IMG/VR virus record: IMGVR_UViG_3300033388_005371
Span: 1 to 64,000 of that record
Reading direction: 5' to 3' (one strand)
Length of the DNA: 64,000 nucleotides
DNA from: a virus
How positions within the stretch are numbered: the stretch's first letter is position 1; each line of letters starts with the position of its first letter. The notes beneath the pieces are model-generated. The model had not been told where the DNA came from, did no database searches, and worked only from the letters and a program-made list of their open reading frames with translations. Made by a program: the position numbers and the translations under genes. Below, piece by piece: positions 34,504 to 44,009 of the stretch.

Positions 34504-36564
34504 TTAATCACCTAATTTATTATCGATTTCATCAATCATATTATTAATGTCATCATTTATTTTAAGATTTTTATTAAACATTTTAGTTCTTTTCTCAATC
34601 TTTTCTTCTAATGGGGTTATAGATTCAGCCAATTTATCTAAATAACTACCACTATATTTTTTAATTTTACGATTATGTTGTGCCACTAATCTTTTTTTAC
34701 CTTCGGTTAACATATTATTAACTATTTTGTAGTTTTCACCAAAATCTTCTACATCCCCATCAGCATCACCAAAATCCTCACTACCAGCACCATCAAAATC
34801 ACCAGCATCACCTAAATCACCAAAATCTTCTACATCCCCATCAGCATCACCAAAATCTTCCTCACCAGTTTCACCAAAATCTAAATCATCAGCACCTAAA
34901 CCGCCGCCTCCACCGAAGCCACCTCCTCCAGCACCAGAAGAACCACCTTCTTCACCACCTTCTTCACCAGAAGAACCACCTTCTCTAGCGACATCCATAT
35001 CACCATAAATTTTATCAACCTTATCAAATAAACCAGTGTATTTAATAACTTGTGATGTATTTTCTAATTCAGAAGCTGCGGCTTTTTCCATTCGTTGTTC
35101 TAATAAATCTTGCTTAATCTCATCATCAGACCACCCTAAAATCTCCCTCTTAGCCTTTGTCATACTCATAAGACCGAAACCATTACCAGAATCACTAACA
35201 GCGTCTTTATATGCGGTAATTTTTTGTTGTAGGTGTTCAATTTTAAGCATTTCCGCTTGAGTTGATGGGTTATTAAGTGTAAGTGTAAAGTTATCTAAAT
35301 CTTCCTCAAACCCTAATAAGTATAGATGGATGATTGCAACTTTATTTAACTCCATAATCATCGCCTGTTGAATCCTATTTATCGTCCTAGAAAATCTAAT
35401 ATCTTGTAAAGCCAAATTTTTACCCTCACCAACAGCCTCTTCAAACCCTAAAAATGCTTTAGGTACCCTTAGTGCTGTAAATAGTTTTCTTTGTAAGTAT
35501 TCAATATCTGCAATTTGGTCTAAGTTTTGGGCCCCTGGCAATGTATCTATCGGGTTTTGTGCGTTTTCATCTCTAACTGGGATAAAAATATCTTGGTCCA
35601 TACCTAACTGGTTATATCTTAAATCAATTTGACCAGTTTGTGGGTCAACCAACGGACTACGTTTAAACCTATTAGCGATATCATTAACATATGAAGGTAC
35701 ATCCTCGTTATCAATATTACCAACAAACACTTTATACACTCTCCTTTCTGGGGCCCTTGTAACCCTATATACTAACATTGCGTCCTCAGATAACACAAGT
35801 TGTTTCCATATTCTTCTAGCCTTCTCTAATACAGATGTACCATAAGGTATCCTTCTATCATCACCAAGTAATCTAAAGTGAGCAATCTGCCATGAATTAA
35901 ATTCAACATCTTTAGTTTTCCAGTAAAACTTAACATTATTTTGTTTATCATCATAATTAGAATCATATCTTTGTGTACCACCAACAACATCGTGAATATC
36001 ACCCTCTTTTCTTTCCATCTCAAAAGTAGGTAACTGTTTAACCCCTTTAACACCTTCCTTATCACTTATATTTAAATAAACAAAATTATCACCATATTTA
36101 CAAGTATTTCTAGTCCACATTGGTAATGAAGTGTGAATATCCAACCTATTTTTGAATAAATCCTCTAATATTGATTTAACTCTATTTGAGTCCGAATAAA
36201 TATTAATAACTTGCCCCTTATCGTTAGGGGTAGTTGCTTCTTCCATCATAATATCCAACGCCGCTGAAATCTCAGGGTAAAATTCCATTGATTCAAAATC
36301 AGAATAAGAACCAATACGTGTTGTTTCGTAATGAATCGCTTGTTGGTACAACTCATTATCCACCTTAGACCACATACCACTAAGGTATTTATTTTGTTGA
36401 GCTTGTAACTTAGCTGCATTGTATTCGTCCTTTGATTGAGTTTTAAGTAACTCGTCATTCCCCAACGAATAGTGATTAGTTTTATTTTTTGGTAAGTTCA
36501 CACCATCTGGTGCAAATATATTATTTAATCTTTGAAATACTGTCAAATTTTTCTTTTTTGCCAT
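34504..36564 (-). CDS. portal protein (T4 gp20-like) with acidic Gly-rich tail
   Basis: The 686-residue protein follows gp20: HYETTRIGSYSDFESMEFYP then PEISAALDIMMEEAT (about 77-110), LPMWTRNTCKYGDNFVYLNI, RRIPYGTSVLEKARRIWKQL and LRVPKAFLGFEE. gp20 forms the dodecameric DNA entry vertex and docks terminase. Residues about 520-615 are an unusual low-complexity tail of Gly, Glu and Asp with a repeated DFGDADGDVEDFG, followed by a basic helical end. It lies 47 nt downstream of the small gene at 36612. Confidence 0.93.
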   Translation of the reverse strand: MAKKKNLTVFQRLNNIFAPDGVNLPKNKTNHYSLGNDELLKTQSKDEYNAAKLQAQQNKYLSGMWSKVDNELYQQAIHYETTRIGSYSDFESMEFYPEISAALDIMMEEATTPNDKGQVINIYSDSNRVKSILEDLFKNRLDIHTSLPMWTRNTCKYGDNFVYLNISDKEGVKGVKQLPTFEMERKEGDIHDVVGGTQRYDSNYDDKQNNVKFYWKTKDVEFNSWQIAHFRLLGDDRRIPYGTSVLEKARRIWKQLVLSEDAMLVYRVTRAPERRVYKVFVGNIDNEDVPSYVNDIANRFKRSPLVDPQTGQIDLRYNQLGMDQDIFIPVRDENAQNPIDTLPGAQNLDQIADIEYLQRKLFTALRVPKAFLGFEEAVGEGKNLALQDIRFSRTINRIQQAMIMELNKVAIIHLYLLGFEEDLDNFTLTLNNPSTQAEMLKIEHLQQKITAYKDAVSDSGNGFGLMSMTKAKREILGWSDDEIKQDLLEQRMEKAAASELENTSQVIKYTGLFDKVDKIYGDMDVAREGGSSGEEGGEEGGSSGAGGGGFGGGGGLGADDLDFGETGEEDFGDADGDVEDFGDLGDAGDFDGAGSEDFGDADGDVEDFGENYKIVNNMLTEGKKRLVAQHNRKIKKYSGSYLDKLAESITPLEEKIEKRTKMFNKNLKINDDINNMIDEIDNKLGD

Positions 36565-36611
36565 AACTCTATTTTTACACTATTATAACCTATTATTAAC
36601 CAAATTAAAGG

Positions 36612-36854
36612 TTATTTCACATAATCACACTCAACGTAAGCAATCCTATGTTGTTGACCTTTTGAATCAACAGTAATTTCAGCCATATACCTAACAATCC
36701 AGTCTTCACCTTGAGACCTTGGCACAGCTGTACACCCAGTATTTCCACTAAGTTTAAATTTTTTCGCCTTCTTATCAGAAGCGGATGGAGACCATTTATA
36801 TAAGTTTTTATCATATGGTTTCCTTACGAATGTTTTATTTTTATCTAACCCCAT
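36612..36854 (-). CDS. hypothetical small protein
   Basis: The 80 residues have a basic N-terminus (MGLDKNKTFVRKPYDKN) and a probable beta-hairpin C-terminus (WIVRYMAEITVDSKGQQHRI). It lies between terminase and portal with 8 nt to the terminase stop. T4 has tail genes 18 and 19 in this interval; this protein resembles neither. Confidence 0.6.
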   Translation of the reverse strand: MGLDKNKTFVRKPYDKNLYKWSPSASDKKAKKFKLSGNTGCTAVPRSQGEDWIVRYMAEITVDSKGQQHRIAYVECDYVK

Positions 36855-36862
36855 AATTATAA

Positions 36863-38668
36863 TTATCTCATTCCACTAAATAACCACATGTAATCACCAT
36901 TTGGGTCCTGCATATTTTTCTTAACAGAATCAGAAAACTTAGGTTTTGGTGTTGATACCTTGTTTCTTTGCTTTTTAGAAACAAAATTATTTCCTTGATA
37001 TTTTTCTTTACCATCCGAATCACCAACCATAACCCAGCCAGACAACATAGCTTTAGTTTGTTTATTTGCTTTTTCTAATTTTTTAAATGAATGTTCTAAC
37101 ACCCATAACGACATAGCCAATGCCATAAGTAAATCATCATGTTTACCCTCCTGATGGTCTGGCCTACCATTTTTATATATAAAAGTTTTCATCTCAGAAG
37201 TCATTCTTCTAGACCTAACTTTAATTTGGTCAGTTCTAATCATATACTCCAAGTTTTGAATCATAGGAAGTCTAACACCATTAGCATTAAAGCCTGGTAC
37301 ATCATTACCCCCACTTGAATATTTTTCTAAATCTTTTTTCCTAGCCAACACCTTACTTCTATCATCATAATGTAAATTAGTGTAACCAATTTCAAGTAAC
37401 TTAAGGACAGTTGTGACTCCCATACCACCCGCAATATCAACTACAGCCATAGCATTGTAAATCTCACCATATTCTTCAACAACCTGAGCTAATAAATCTG
37501 GCGGTGTTTTACCCTTATATTCCATAACTTGCTCCATAGTAGTAAAGTCTAAAACAACTATAGTAGATGAATCAGCACCATCACCTCTAGCCACATCTAC
37601 CCCCATAATATATTTATGGCCTTCTATGGGTTGTTCCCATATCCAAATCTCACCATCATTACCAGCAATCCATTTAGGGTCCCTAACATTATATTTTTCT
37701 TGGTGCATAATATGTTCATCAGCAATAACATTACCACCAGAACCTAAAAATGACACATCAAGCTCTTGTGCAATCATACGGGCATCATTATTCATACCTT
37801 TACACATTTCTTCATACCAGAATGATTTTGGTTTCCAACCATCCGAAACTCTTTTAGCATACGATTCTTTGTTGAAGATAATTTCACGCTCCATAACCTC
37901 TTCTACCTCACCAGACTCATTTTCAATATCTTTATACCATCTAAGGTCTTTGTTATATCTAGGGTCTTCATACCAGTACATCTCAATAATATTAAAGTTA
38001 TTATCCTTAGTTTTAGCTTGTTCATATGTTTCATAATACAAAGCATCTTGACCATTTGGTGTGGAAATGAGTGTTGCCCTACCACCAGTACCAAGTGCCG
38101 TTAAAGCAGCACCAAAAACAATTGCACCATTATCAATAAAGGCAGCCTCATCCATCACTAAATGAGTAGGTGTATAACCCCTTAACGCATCTTTAGATGT
38201 TGCAACAGCTTTTACCCTAGAATTATTTGGTAATTTAAGTTCTTTCTTAGACTCAGTAAGAAAAATATTTTTAGCTTCTTTTTCTGGTGAACCATAATAA
38301 TCTGAACCCCATACCCACCTTGGTAATTGTAATAAAAAATCTTTAACTTTAGCTAAAAATTCCTGAGCCATATCTTGCTTATTCGCTAGAATCAACATTG
38401 CCTCTGGGTTATCTTTATCAGCTAAACCAACTTGGACAGCTAAATAAGCAGCAGTGGTGGTAGACACCCCAGCTTGTCTAGGTTTAACCGCAATGTTAAA
38501 TCTATGTTCTTTATAAGCAGAAATAATTTCTTTTTGTTTTGGGAATAATTTAAACGGAACGAACCCCTCCTGAGTCTTATCAAATGTTTCTAAATAGGAT
38601 TCAATAGCGTATATTGGGTCCATTAAACAATGTGCGTACTCCTTCATTATTTCTTGTGCTGTTAACAT
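36863..38668 (-). CDS. terminase large subunit (T4 gp17-like)
   Basis: The 601-residue protein has Walker A KPRQAGVST (about 61-69), Walker B LVMDEAAF (about 170), the coupling motif LISTPNGQ, and a C-terminal RNase H-like nuclease with MGVDVARGDGADSS (about 353), AVVDIAGGMG and GKHDDLLMALAM, giving the acidic metal ligands. It packages DNA into proheads and cuts concatemers. A late promoter lies 9 nt upstream. The small terminase subunit was not identified in the window. Confidence 0.95.
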   Translation of the reverse strand: MLTAQEIMKEYAHCLMDPIYAIESYLETFDKTQEGFVPFKLFPKQKEIISAYKEHRFNIAVKPRQAGVSTTTAAYLAVQVGLADKDNPEAMLILANKQDMAQEFLAKVKDFLLQLPRWVWGSDYYGSPEKEAKNIFLTESKKELKLPNNSRVKAVATSKDALRGYTPTHLVMDEAAFIDNGAIVFGAALTALGTGGRATLISTPNGQDALYYETYEQAKTKDNNFNIIEMYWYEDPRYNKDLRWYKDIENESGEVEEVMEREIIFNKESYAKRVSDGWKPKSFWYEEMCKGMNNDARMIAQELDVSFLGSGGNVIADEHIMHQEKYNVRDPKWIAGNDGEIWIWEQPIEGHKYIMGVDVARGDGADSSTIVVLDFTTMEQVMEYKGKTPPDLLAQVVEEYGEIYNAMAVVDIAGGMGVTTVLKLLEIGYTNLHYDDRSKVLARKKDLEKYSSGGNDVPGFNANGVRLPMIQNLEYMIRTDQIKVRSRRMTSEMKTFIYKNGRPDHQEGKHDDLLMALAMSLWVLEHSFKKLEKANKQTKAMLSGWVMVGDSDGKEKYQGNNFVSKKQRNKVSTPKPKFSDSVKKNMQDPNGDYMWLFSGMR

Positions 38669-38677
38669 ATCTTTTTA

Positions 38678-38686
38678 TAATAAATA
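38678..38686 (-). promoter_or_regulatory. candidate late promoter element
   Basis: The minus strand reads TATTTATTA, 9 nt before the terminase ATG and just after a terminator. Confidence 0.6.
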
Positions 38687-38706
38687 TGTTGAACCCCCTA
38701 AAAACA

Positions 38707-38741
38707 AAAAAACCCCATGAATGGAGTTTTTTTTTTGTTGT
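38707..38741 (-). terminator. rho-independent terminator
   Basis: An imperfect hairpin (CCCCAT/ATGGAG core) lies between A and T runs. On the minus strand it ends the transcript of the gene at 38760..39983. Confidence 0.75.
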
Positions 38742-38759
38742 GTAATATATTTTTATTTG

Positions 38760-39983
38760 TTACAAATTAGACAAATCAATATCGTCTAATTCATCAAAAC
38801 CAAAAGAATCATCATCATTGTTCATTTCTTTTATTGAAGCTTCATAATCATCCCTTTTAATATCCTCATCAATATTAGATACAATCTCTTTAATTTTATC
38901 TTTACCTTCTTTAGACCCCAACATAATTTCCCTCATTGTGTGGTTAAATTCTTCAGTTGGTAGTGAAACTAAATCAACATATATGTGGTGTTTTTTATCA
39001 AAATCTTTAGAATCAATACAATCAGTAAATCTTTCCCATATTGGCGCACCCAACCTCATATCCCAAGGTTCAGCATTAATATAGTCAGCCTTACCTAAAA
39101 CATACTCAGTTAACTTTTGGTCTTCTGGTAACCCATGCATAGATAAAATTTCCATAACTCCTTTAACTAATTCGTGAATTAACACTGGAAATACAACTGC
39201 TTGTGCGTGTATTATTGGTTTACCATCAACGAATTCAACCTTAACAACCCCACCAGCTTCCCTTTGCATAGTATCATCCATGGTCAAATAACCATAATCA
39301 GCCGCCGCCATCATTTTAGCGTATTTATTTGGTAATGTTGGATTAATACCTAATAATTCTTTATCAGCTAAATGAAACATGTGGTGACCTTTCTTGGCAG
39401 CACCTTGAGACATAGCATTAATAAATCTTCTTTTATATACCTCACCATTTGCTGAAGTAACACTATCATGATTATCAAATTCCATACTTTCAATTCTAAC
39501 TGGTGAAGGGTTTTTCCTAATACCTTCAATATCAATGTCTCTTTTAAGTTCTGCAATAATTTCAACATCATCTTCACCCATATCATATTCTTTTCTAACC
39601 ATATTAATTGCTAACTCTTGTAATACTTCTTTACTAGAATCCTCCAACTTCATACAATCACTAATTAATGGCATCATGTTTTTAACCGCATCCATTGGGT
39701 CAGCAGTTTCAGAATCAAATTGTCTCTTATAGTTTTTTAGTACATCACCAAATCTTTTGGATATAATCTTTTCTTCAAAGTGTGACTCATCACTATCTGG
39801 AAATATTGGGTGTACACCAAGTGTGTGACTCCTATCTCTCAATTGTTTAGCTAAGTTAGGATGTACCCTTTCTGAATGTCCTTCCTCATATACAATTCTA
39901 CTTTCATTAACTAACTTTGTTGGTTTACCTTTAAGCATTTCTCTCTCTAATGCTTTTTTAATTATATCTTCTAACCTACCCAT
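38760..39983 (-). CDS. conserved-looking large phage protein, virion-associated
   Basis: This 407-residue protein has an acidic C-terminus (FGFDELDDIDLSNL) and a central part with VVFPVLIHELVKGVMEILSM (about 265-285). The HELVK is reminiscent of a zinc-protease HExxH helix but lacks the second His. The conserved-looking GHHMFHLADKELLGINPTLP lies near 195. It sits upstream of the terminase in the late minus-strand unit. I recognise no named family; a virion or head-assembly role is inferred. Confidence 0.6.
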   Translation of the reverse strand: MGRLEDIIKKALEREMLKGKPTKLVNESRIVYEEGHSERVHPNLAKQLRDRSHTLGVHPIFPDSDESHFEEKIISKRFGDVLKNYKRQFDSETADPMDAVKNMMPLISDCMKLEDSSKEVLQELAINMVRKEYDMGEDDVEIIAELKRDIDIEGIRKNPSPVRIESMEFDNHDSVTSANGEVYKRRFINAMSQGAAKKGHHMFHLADKELLGINPTLPNKYAKMMAAADYGYLTMDDTMQREAGGVVKVEFVDGKPIIHAQAVVFPVLIHELVKGVMEILSMHGLPEDQKLTEYVLGKADYINAEPWDMRLGAPIWERFTDCIDSKDFDKKHHIYVDLVSLPTEEFNHTMREIMLGSKEGKDKIKEIVSNIDEDIKRDDYEASIKEMNNDDDSFGFDELDDIDLSNL

Positions 39984-40510
39984 TATTTTTTATTTTTTAA
40001 TATATGTTCCACCATCGCTGATTTTGTCATTCTTGGTCTAGTATTTTCTAATTTAACCCCTTCCCCATTTGATTGTTTACCTAACTCTTTTAACGAAGAT
40101 AAGACTGATGTTAATTTAACCCTAGGAACACCAATTCTTTCCGCAAACGCAGCGATTAACTCAGCCTTTTCAACTGGTTTATCTATTTTTTTAATTACAG
40201 CTTCAAATTGCCCTAGATTTAATTTATCCATAAATCTTTGCACATCAGCCTGTAATTTAGGGACATCAGTTGTTTCCGTTTCACCAATATTCTTTCTACC
40301 CATTGGTAACTTACCCTTTTTAGGTTTTTCAGCTGGAATGTCTTTTCTACCCATTGGTAACTTACCCTTTTTAGGTTTTTCAGCTGGAATGTCTTTTCTA
40401 CCCATTGGTAAAGTTTCATCAACAATCTTAACGATTGTATCATCATCTAAATCATCTTCCATTTCCTTATATTTATCGGAACTCATGACAACATTTTTTT
40501 GGTTACTCAT
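39983..40510 (-). CDS. hypothetical late protein with tandem repeats
   Basis: The start is set at the ATG at 40510, which overlaps the upstream stop by 8 nt (ATGAGTAA); an ATG at 40549 is also in frame. The 175-residue protein contains two identical 17-residue units (PMGRKDIPAEKPKKGKL) and a partial third, then a compact helical C-terminal domain. Its last base is shared with the ATG of the next gene (39983). The repeats are basic and probably flexible. No family is recognised. Confidence 0.6.
   Translation of the reverse strand: MSNQKNVVMSSDKYKEMEDDLDDDTIVKIVDETLPMGRKDIPAEKPKKGKLPMGRKDIPAEKPKKGKLPMGRKNIGETETTDVPKLQADVQRFMDKLNLGQFEAVIKKIDKPVEKAELIAAFAERIGVPRVKLTSVLSSLKELGKQSNGEGVKLENTRPRMTKSAMVEHILKNKK
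40294..40411 (-). repeat. 51-bp direct repeat, two copies plus partial third
   Basis: Identical 51-bp units lie at about 40294..40344 and 40345..40395, with 16 bp of a third after them. They encode the PMGRKDIPAEKPKKGKL repeats. Perfect identity suggests recent duplication or slippage. Confidence 0.9.
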
Positions 40511-40952
40511 TTCTACTAATGCTCTCCCTATCTTCTTTTTTTGGTCCATTACTTTTTACTTTATATTCTAATACGAAATCTTTTTCGTATAATGAGTCCT
40601 CAACGGACTTTATTGTTTGTCCGAACATAAAACTAAGTCTACGTTCTGGATACACCTCATAATCAGTTATATTCTCCCAAGCTAAAGCGATTATACCATC
40701 GATAGAATCCCAAACAGCAAAAGTATCACTATTTTGAACTGTATCTAACTTAAAATCTGGTGTTAAAACACCCACAGCTTTAATTAAATCTTTCCTTGGT
40801 GGACTTGGCTGACCAGAAGCAGGATATAAGTCCCAATCCTCACCATCAACATCTTTTGTCGTGTCTGAAAAGATAAACTCATAATTAGTTTCACCCTTCC
40901 AATCACTACCTAAAACATTCACATATATTAAAAACAAACCTTCTTTATCCAT
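40503..40952 (-). CDS. hypothetical late protein
   Basis: This 149-residue acidic protein opens with MDKEGLFLIYVNVLGSDWKG and contains ENITDYEVYPERRLSFMFGQ. It looks like a compact beta-rich structural protein. It begins 1 nt after the large upstream gene and ends overlapping the repeat protein. Function is not visible. Confidence 0.6.
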   Translation of the reverse strand: MDKEGLFLIYVNVLGSDWKGETNYEFIFSDTTKDVDGEDWDLYPASGQPSPPRKDLIKAVGVLTPDFKLDTVQNSDTFAVWDSIDGIIALAWENITDYEVYPERRLSFMFGQTIKSVEDSLYEKDFVLEYKVKSNGPKKEDRESISRNE

Positions 40953-40953
40953 A

Positions 40954-43158
40954 TTAATTTATTTCTTCAATATAATCACTACTAATATCACTTAATTCTA
41001 AGTTAGTGTCTGGATTACCATAAAACTCAACACCCAGAACATAAGTTTTACCATCTGGTGAATCAATTGATTCATAATTATAAACCCAAGGTTCATCATA
41101 AGCCAATGGTTTATCAATATATTCACCAGTGTTTTCGAATTTTAAATCAATCTCACTATCACCTAAATTAACCTTTACAATAGCTATGTTTTTATCTAAA
41201 AATTTAGTGTTAATTATTTTACCGTTAATGTCATTTACCTCAGACAAAACACCATTATCGGTATTAGCTTTTGGCTCAACTTTTGGTTGTATGGTTGGCC
41301 TGAAAGGTTTTTGTCTTCTAGTTGGTTTAACATCTGGAGCAGTTTTTGGTTTAACTTTTGGTTTAACCTCAGTTGCCTCAATTAACTTCTTCATAATATC
41401 CTTTTTACTTACAAAGTTATACATTTTTTTACCATTTTCCAAATCCTCACCTAAAATATTTGAAACAGACCTTGATGACCACATTTTACATGACCAATAA
41501 CCTGCACTGGTTTTATCTTTCTTTTGGTCACATTTATGTCTAGCTCTAAACGATTTTCTCCTTTCTGGGTCGTCTCTTTTAATTTCCATATTTTTATCAC
41601 CGAAATTAACTTTAACCACATTACCTTTATCATTTTTAACATAAACCTTATATTTTTTAACATCACCTCTACTTGGTTTATTAAGTTTAACTTTTTTACC
41701 TTTATATTCGGCTTCACTGATGTACTCACCTTCAGATAGTGCATTAATAAATGATTCTTCTATAGATTCACTTTTCTTACCCCAACTCTTACCTTTACCT
41801 TTAGATTTACACGCTGATGGTGTTGGTCTACATGCTGGATACTTAGCTCTTTTCTCACCATCCTTTCTACCACATGGTTTACATTTATTTTTACCATCAA
41901 CTTCCCTACAAGTGTTACAATCAACCCAACCACTAGAACTACCTTCACCACCTTGTCTACTAAACCATTTATGTAAACCTTCTTTTTCCTCAGTAGTTAA
42001 TGATTCTTCATATTCAGTGTTTTCTATAATAGAATTAGATTCAACACTTTCATTCTTCCAAATCTTACCTTTCCTACATTTTACGACAGCACCAGATGCA
42101 TAAGCTGACGGCCACGTATCATATTTTCTTTTTGCTATCCTAGTACACCTATCATCTTTTTTTTCATCAGATTTTTTTTCATTAACCGTTTGACTAGACC
42201 AAAGCTTAATTTCACCATTTTCTGTGGTTAAAAAATCAGCGACTTCTTCCGCATCATCAGCAGATGTGGATATATGGTCATCAGCCCAACCCATACCCTT
42301 TAATTTATTAACCCTATCGGATTTATCCATAGATAATATTTTTTCAGCATCAGTCTTCATGTTTTTTAGGTTTTTAACCATAGTAGTATCGTCTTCACCA
42401 ATATTGGTATTTAAACTATTGTGGTTACCAAACCTAGAACTTTCCTCCATTTCATCACCTTCACCATCAGTATTAGTGTCAACATTGACATCACCACCTT
42501 TGCCGTCAGTATCAACATCAACATTAACATCAATATTTTCACTATTTTTTCCAGATGATTTAACTTTTTTAATAATATCTGATTGGTCATCGCTATCCAT
42601 TTGACCAGTATGTGTTGCCGACAACACAGAGTTAACCACAAACTTCTCTAAATCAAAATCTGGTTGACCCTCTTGGTCACTGTACGACCTAAGTGATTGA
42701 CCTATTTTACCTGCTAATTGTTGAATATATTTATCTGGCTCAGTCTCTTCATCAGCTTCCACACCAGCTTCAAATGGTTCATCATTAAATGGTTTATCAC
42801 TTGGTTTATTACCACCATTATCACCAAACTCATCACCACCTAAGTCATCACCGAACTCATCACCGAACTCATCACCACCTAAATCTTCTAAACCATCCAA
42901 GGAATCACCAACTGAAGGTTCCGAATTTGGAACCTTCAATTTGAATTTTGTTTCTTTTATATCATCTAAGTTATAACCATCTTCTTCGTCCGCAAATAAA
43001 CCAGTAGACATATTGTCAGAATGGGTTTCATTTACAACTAACTTATAATCATTAAAAGATGGGTTGTTTTTGTAAGAATTAACGTCAGACATCAACGCTT
43101 CAAGAGAATTGAATTTTTTTGGTTTACTAAAATAAGGTTTATCGTTTTGATAAACCAT
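40954..43158 (-). CDS. large modular virion protein with Cys-containing modules
   Basis: The 734-residue protein is a string of modules: an acidic disordered N-terminus (about 60-240, Asp/Gly-rich), CTRIAKRKYDTWPSAYASGA (about 338-357), GLHKWFSRQGG with CNTCREVDGKNKCKPCG and YPACRPTPSAC (about 393-455), and FGDKNMEIKRDDPERRKSFR with RHKCDQKKDK and YWSCKMW (about 520-565). I recall each module from other large phages, often as separate proteins; the paired Cys suggest small zinc- or disulfide-stabilised units. A head-interior or assembly role is inferred. Confidence 0.6.
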   Translation of the reverse strand: MVYQNDKPYFSKPKKFNSLEALMSDVNSYKNNPSFNDYKLVVNETHSDNMSTGLFADEEDGYNLDDIKETKFKLKVPNSEPSVGDSLDGLEDLGGDEFGDEFGDDLGGDEFGDNGGNKPSDKPFNDEPFEAGVEADEETEPDKYIQQLAGKIGQSLRSYSDQEGQPDFDLEKFVVNSVLSATHTGQMDSDDQSDIIKKVKSSGKNSENIDVNVDVDTDGKGGDVNVDTNTDGEGDEMEESSRFGNHNSLNTNIGEDDTTMVKNLKNMKTDAEKILSMDKSDRVNKLKGMGWADDHISTSADDAEEVADFLTTENGEIKLWSSQTVNEKKSDEKKDDRCTRIAKRKYDTWPSAYASGAVVKCRKGKIWKNESVESNSIIENTEYEESLTTEEKEGLHKWFSRQGGEGSSSGWVDCNTCREVDGKNKCKPCGRKDGEKRAKYPACRPTPSACKSKGKGKSWGKKSESIEESFINALSEGEYISEAEYKGKKVKLNKPSRGDVKKYKVYVKNDKGNVVKVNFGDKNMEIKRDDPERRKSFRARHKCDQKKDKTSAGYWSCKMWSSRSVSNILGEDLENGKKMYNFVSKKDIMKKLIEATEVKPKVKPKTAPDVKPTRRQKPFRPTIQPKVEPKANTDNGVLSEVNDINGKIINTKFLDKNIAIVKVNLGDSEIDLKFENTGEYIDKPLAYDEPWVYNYESIDSPDGKTYVLGVEFYGNPDTNLELSDISSDYIEEIN

Positions 43159-43202
43159 TTTACTTAAATCACTTTTACTCCAAACAACCTTAATACTTTC
43201 AT

Positions 43203-43973
43203 TTAGACTTTTTTTTTTAAAGCCTCTTGTAGTGCTTTAATTTCTGTTTCAGACATACCATTAACCATATTTAGTAACTTGTCTTCACTTTCTTCAATCG
43301 ATAAAGCTTTACCAATCTTAAGTCTATTATTCACTAAATAACCATGTGACTCTTTAATATTTTCTTCACCAGTAATCATTTTATCGATAGCTGATTCATC
43401 TTCAGATAATTCAACATCCTCACCCATAATTTCAGTATCATGACCTTGCTCCCCAGCTTTGTGTTTACCTTGATTAGTTAAACTATCAACAGGGTCTTTA
43501 TCAAAATCACCATCTAAATTATCACCAGACGTAACTTTATCAATATCGTAGTTGGTCCCTTCCATTTCACCAACGAAACCAATACCACCAGCACTAGATT
43601 CCATTAAATTATCATTTTCAAACACATTAACTTTATCTCCACCGAATGATTCATTTATACTTAAGAATTTAAGGTTAAGTTGTTTTATTGCCTTTGCATA
43701 TGTTGGATACGCTTCACTTTTTTTATTTTTAAGACCACCAATATAGTTAAAATCTTCACTTATCAAACCACTATTTTTTTCAGATGTCTTAATATAATAT
43801 TCATGATTTTCTCTAACAATACCATATACAACACCGTTAGGTGCAATCTTAGTAAGTTCCACAACTGAGTTACTTGTTGATTCATTAATAGTACCACCCA
43901 TTAACTCTCTCATACGGTCTAATACTTGATTACCCTTAAGACCTTTAGGGTTGATTCTGTTATTTGTTTTCAT
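43203..43973 (-). CDS. hypothetical late virion protein
   Basis: The 256-residue protein starts MKTNNRINPKGLKGNQVLDR. It then has a pattern that looks conserved (VVELTKIAPNGVVYGIVREN with HEYYIKTS and FNYIGGLKNKK, about 40-90), followed by an acidic linker and a helical C-terminus ending in Lys. It is first in the late unit that runs to 38760, with a promoter 15 nt upstream. No function is assigned. Confidence 0.6.
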   Translation of the reverse strand: MKTNNRINPKGLKGNQVLDRMRELMGGTINESTSNSVVELTKIAPNGVVYGIVRENHEYYIKTSEKNSGLISEDFNYIGGLKNKKSEAYPTYAKAIKQLNLKFLSINESFGGDKVNVFENDNLMESSAGGIGFVGEMEGTNYDIDKVTSGDNLDGDFDKDPVDSLTNQGKHKAGEQGHDTEIMGEDVELSEDESAIDKMITGEENIKESHGYLVNNRLKIGKALSIEESEDKLLNMVNGMSETEIKALQEALKKKV

Positions 43974-43988
43974 ATTAAATCGATTTTA

Positions 43989-43997
43989 TAATAAATA
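43989..43997 (-). promoter_or_regulatory. candidate late promoter element
   Basis: The minus strand reads TATTTATTA, 15 nt before the ATG at 43973. Confidence 0.6.
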
Positions 43998-44009
43998 TAC
44001 GTTTATTCT

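Noticed and set aside
38760-39983. Possible zinc protease (HELVK) in the head-region protein
   Set aside because: The second His of HExxH is missing and no downstream metal ligand was seen.
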